Position numbers and translations under genes: made by a program
DNA from: Acinetobacter johnsonii CIP 64.6
GTDB lineage: Bacteria; Pseudomonadota; Gammaproteobacteria; Pseudomonadales; Moraxellaceae
Assembly (NCBI RefSeq): GCF_000368045.1
Contig: NZ_KB849235.1
Span: 1 to 60,802 of the forward strand
Length of the DNA stretch: 60,802 bases
Direction: 5' to 3'
Part shown: positions 59,152-60,802 of the stretch, one piece after another
Layout of the letters: each line of letters begins with the position of its first letter
Numbering within the stretch: the stretch's first letter is position 1
Notes under the pieces: generated by a model
What the model was told of the DNA's origin: nothing
Database searches by the model: none
What the model saw: the letters and a program-made list of their open reading frames with translations, nothing else

Positions 59152-59200
59152 GTTATTTATAAAAAGCTACATCATCAAGTGTAGCTTTTTATAAATAACT
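59151..59200. terminator. Long bidirectional terminator after tagN
   Basis: A 20-bp perfect inverted repeat, AGTTATTTATAAAAAGCTAC with its complement at 59181-59200, surrounds a 10-base loop. Its symmetric A and T tracts allow termination in both directions. It begins on the last base of the tagN stop codon and ends 3 bases before the IS. Confidence 0.93.
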
Positions 59201-59203
59201 TAT

Positions 59204-60685
59204 TGTTATTCCAAAGTAGAAATGTCCTACCTTAAAACCAAATAGAAATGTCCTATATGGACATTTCCAAGTCAAGCACAGGATTTAGATTTCGTTGTTC
59301 AATCGCTGTTTTCTGTGCACGTCTGCTTGGCATCTTTTGAGAACGATTACGTTTGTTTTGCTGTTCCAGTTCTTCATGCTGTTGTTGGATATGATTCAGA
59401 ACAGCACTCAACCGTTTATTCTCAACAATCTCTCGCTGATTCAGCTGACTTAATTTATCGAAGAGGCTGTAATTGATCTTTCGGCTATTATGCATGATGG
59501 CTACAGTACCATCCGGGTATTCCAGGAACTCAAGATACTTACCGATCAACCTCTGATTTTCTTCGGTGTTTTCCAAGAGATATACGCATTTATCATAAGT
59601 AATCGTCAGGCTATTCGTGACTCTGCGGGGTTCACGCCAGGTAAAAATATCATCTAATTGCTCGGCTGTTTCAGTGACAGAGCGGTGTAAGTTCTTAGGA
59701 TTAAAGGCCATCTTTGCAAACTTGAGATTGAACTGCTCAATAAAGCAGGGCAACCACTTATTCGCATCTGCAATCGAACTGATACCTTCCAGACGCATCT
59801 CCTTAATCAGACGATCCTGAAGTGTCCTGTTGGCCCGTTCCACACGTCCTTTGGCCTGCGGTGAATTGGCGAAGATGATATCGATATTCAGGGTGCTGAG
59901 TACACGTCCAAACTGGGTAATCTTGGTGTCTTTCTTGCTGCTTTGATTCACTCTAAAGACTGAATGTTTGTCGCTGTAAAACGCTAAAGGCTTACCGTGC
60001 TGTTCGACATATAAACGTGTTGAAATCATATAGTCAAAAGTTGATTCTGACTCACAGAAGCGTAAATGCTGTAATTTGCCTGTGGCATCATCAATGAACA
60101 CCAGTAGGCAGCATTTAGCAGCGCGTCCTTCAAACCAGTCATGGTGTGAGCCATCAATTTGGATCAGCTCACCAAAGCAATCCCGGTTGTAACGAGGCTG
60201 ATACGGGCGCTTCAGGCGCTTGGATCGAGGAATCCATAAGTCAGCTGCAATCATCCAGGAACGCAGGGTTTCTACTGAAAGATCGAATCCATGCACGGTG
60301 GTGAGCTTTTCATGCGCTAAAGTGGGTCCGAAACCATGGAGTTGGTCAGAAATAATATTGAGGCATTTGAGTCTGAGTTCTTCAGGAAGTTTGGAATTGC
60401 TGATTTGGCCACGACCGGCATGGGCTAATGCAACTGGACCTTGGGCTTTGTATTTCTGCAGTAAGCGTCTGATCTGACGTTCTGAAATATGAAGTAGCTG
60501 AGCAGCCTGGGATTGAGTTATGCGTTGATCGCAGATTTCCTGCAAGACCGACAATCGTTTAAGTTCTTTATCCGACATAGACACCAACATATCAAACCGT
60601 CCGCTAAGGAAATCGCAAAAGTGCATATTCTAAAAGCGGACATTTTTACTTTGGAGAAACCGGACATTTCTATTTTGGAGTTACA
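59204..60685 (-). mobile_element. IS1202/ISNCY-type insertion sequence
   Basis: A 1,482-bp element with 24-bp inverted repeats. The left end (59204-59227) starts TGTTATTCCAAAG and the complement of the right end (60662-60685) starts TGTAACTCCAAAA; both finish TAGAAATGTCC. Each end has a second internal copy of the motif (59238-59253 and 60638-60654). The 5-bp target duplication CTTAT lies at 59199-59203 and 60686-60690. One transposase gene is complete. The perfect duplication indicates direct insertion and no later rearrangement. Confidence 0.93.
59253..60590 (-). CDS. IS1202/ISNCY-type DDE transposase
   Basis: 445 residues from the ATG at 60590 (GGACGG upstream). A frame from 60626 adds 12 residues. 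The N-terminal HTH (SQAAQLLHISERQIRRLLQKY), the core with Asp in LIQIDGSHHDWFEG, the second Asp in FYSDKHSVFR, and Glu in GRVERANRTLQDRLIKEM give an intact DDE triad. The basic C-terminal end is Gln-rich. The IDGSHHDWFEGR motif is the hallmark of this family. It should be active. Confidence 0.92.
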   Translation of the reverse strand: MLVSMSDKELKRLSVLQEICDQRITQSQAAQLLHISERQIRRLLQKYKAQGPVALAHAGRGQISNSKLPEELRLKCLNIISDQLHGFGPTLAHEKLTTVHGFDLSVETLRSWMIAADLWIPRSKRLKRPYQPRYNRDCFGELIQIDGSHHDWFEGRAAKCCLLVFIDDATGKLQHLRFCESESTFDYMISTRLYVEQHGKPLAFYSDKHSVFRVNQSSKKDTKITQFGRVLSTLNIDIIFANSPQAKGRVERANRTLQDRLIKEMRLEGISSIADANKWLPCFIEQFNLKFAKMAFNPKNLHRSVTETAEQLDDIFTWREPRRVTNSLTITYDKCVYLLENTEENQRLIGKYLEFLEYPDGTVAIMHNSRKINYSLFDKLSQLNQREIVENKRLSAVLNHIQQQHEELEQQNKRNRSQKMPSRRAQKTAIEQRNLNPVLDLEMSI

Positions 60686-60690
60686 CTTAT

Positions 60691-60718
60691 ATTGCGTATA
60701 ATGTATATTATGTTAAAT
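60691..60718 (+). other. dif: dif-type XerC/XerD recombination site
   Basis: 28 bp: a XerC arm ATTGCGTATAA, central hexamer TGTATA, and XerD arm TTATGTTAAAT. The last 17 bp equal those of the E. coli chromosomal dif. The XerD arm is also that of pdif sites, but the TGTATA centre points to the chromosomal site. XerCD recombine here to resolve chromosome dimers. The IS target duplication ends at the base before the XerC arm. Confidence 0.9.
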
Positions 60719-60802
60719 AGCATATCTAAGACTGTAGCCTACGCAACCTCAGTTGGTGCTACAGCTCGACATTGTGAATCTCAGTAAAATTATATTCACA
60801 AT
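60719..60802. other. Window end beyond dif
   Basis: No gene starts here. It contains a 6-bp stem, TGTAGC with GCTACA (about 60733-60762), and a 9-bp perfect inverted repeat, ATTGTGAAT (60771-60779) with ATTCACAAT (60794-60802), ending exactly at the window edge. These may be a terminator or operator of a gene outside. Confidence 0.5.

Overview
The window reads as a chromosomal segment of an Acinetobacter species. The evidence is the rRNA sequences, an AbeS-type SMR pump, a TagX-containing and TssJ-less type VI secretion (T6SS) cluster with the gene order typical of this genus, low GC, and a dif site of the gamma-proteobacterial type. The species cannot be fixed from this alone. Coding density is high and most genes are intact. 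Two genes look broken by single-base losses.

Layout. 1-3330: 3' part of an rRNA operon (23S, 5S, terminator), transcribed left to right. 3440-5670: a lytic transglycosylase lipoprotein and an IS30-family element. 5780-10350 (minus strand): two adjacent acyl-CoA dehydrogenases, an ABC1/UbiB-family kinase-like protein and a small unknown. 10580-13250: a DUF1311-type secreted protein, prmB and aroC. 13640-16600: a frameshifted membrane-anchored protein, then a tandem glycine riboswitch in front of a DadA-like oxidase, then a small lipoprotein. 16800-25220: a MASE1-GGDEF diguanylate cyclase, amidase, MFS transporter, SDR, frameshifted lipoprotein esterase and zinc metallopeptidase.

26300-32350 holds what I consider the most novel unit. 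A NikR-like regulator has lost three of the four nickel ligands. With it are a 40-residue protein, an NMT1/SsuA-type binding lipoprotein, and an operon on the opposite strand: permease, ATPase, isopenicillin-N-synthase-like oxygenase, an unknown protein and an AbeS-like pump. The two operons are each preceded by the same palindrome, TATTAC-N14-GTAATA. This has exactly the half-site spacing of the E. coli NikR operator (GTATGA-N16-TCATAC). The simplest reading is a two-operon regulon for uptake and oxidation of an unknown small molecule.

32490-37620: two small unknown genes, a zeta-type kinase toxin with an upstream partner, a sulfur operon (two YeeE/YedE halves plus a persulfide-dioxygenase-like metallo-beta-lactamase) and a YbfF-like esterase. 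37619-59151: a complete divergent T6SS cluster. Leftward are tssH-tssA-tssK-tssL-accessory-tagX; rightward are an asaA-like gene, tssB-tssC-hcp-tssE-tssF-tssG-accessory-tssM-tagF-tagN. No VgrG, PAAR, TssJ or recognisable effector lies in the window.

59204-60685 is an IS1202/ISNCY-type element with 24-bp inverted repeats starting TGT and a 5-bp target duplication (CTTAT). The right copy of the duplication abuts a 28-bp XerC/XerD site (60691-60718) that matches chromosomal dif. The T6SS cluster therefore ends at the replication terminus, with an IS placed exactly 5 bp from dif.
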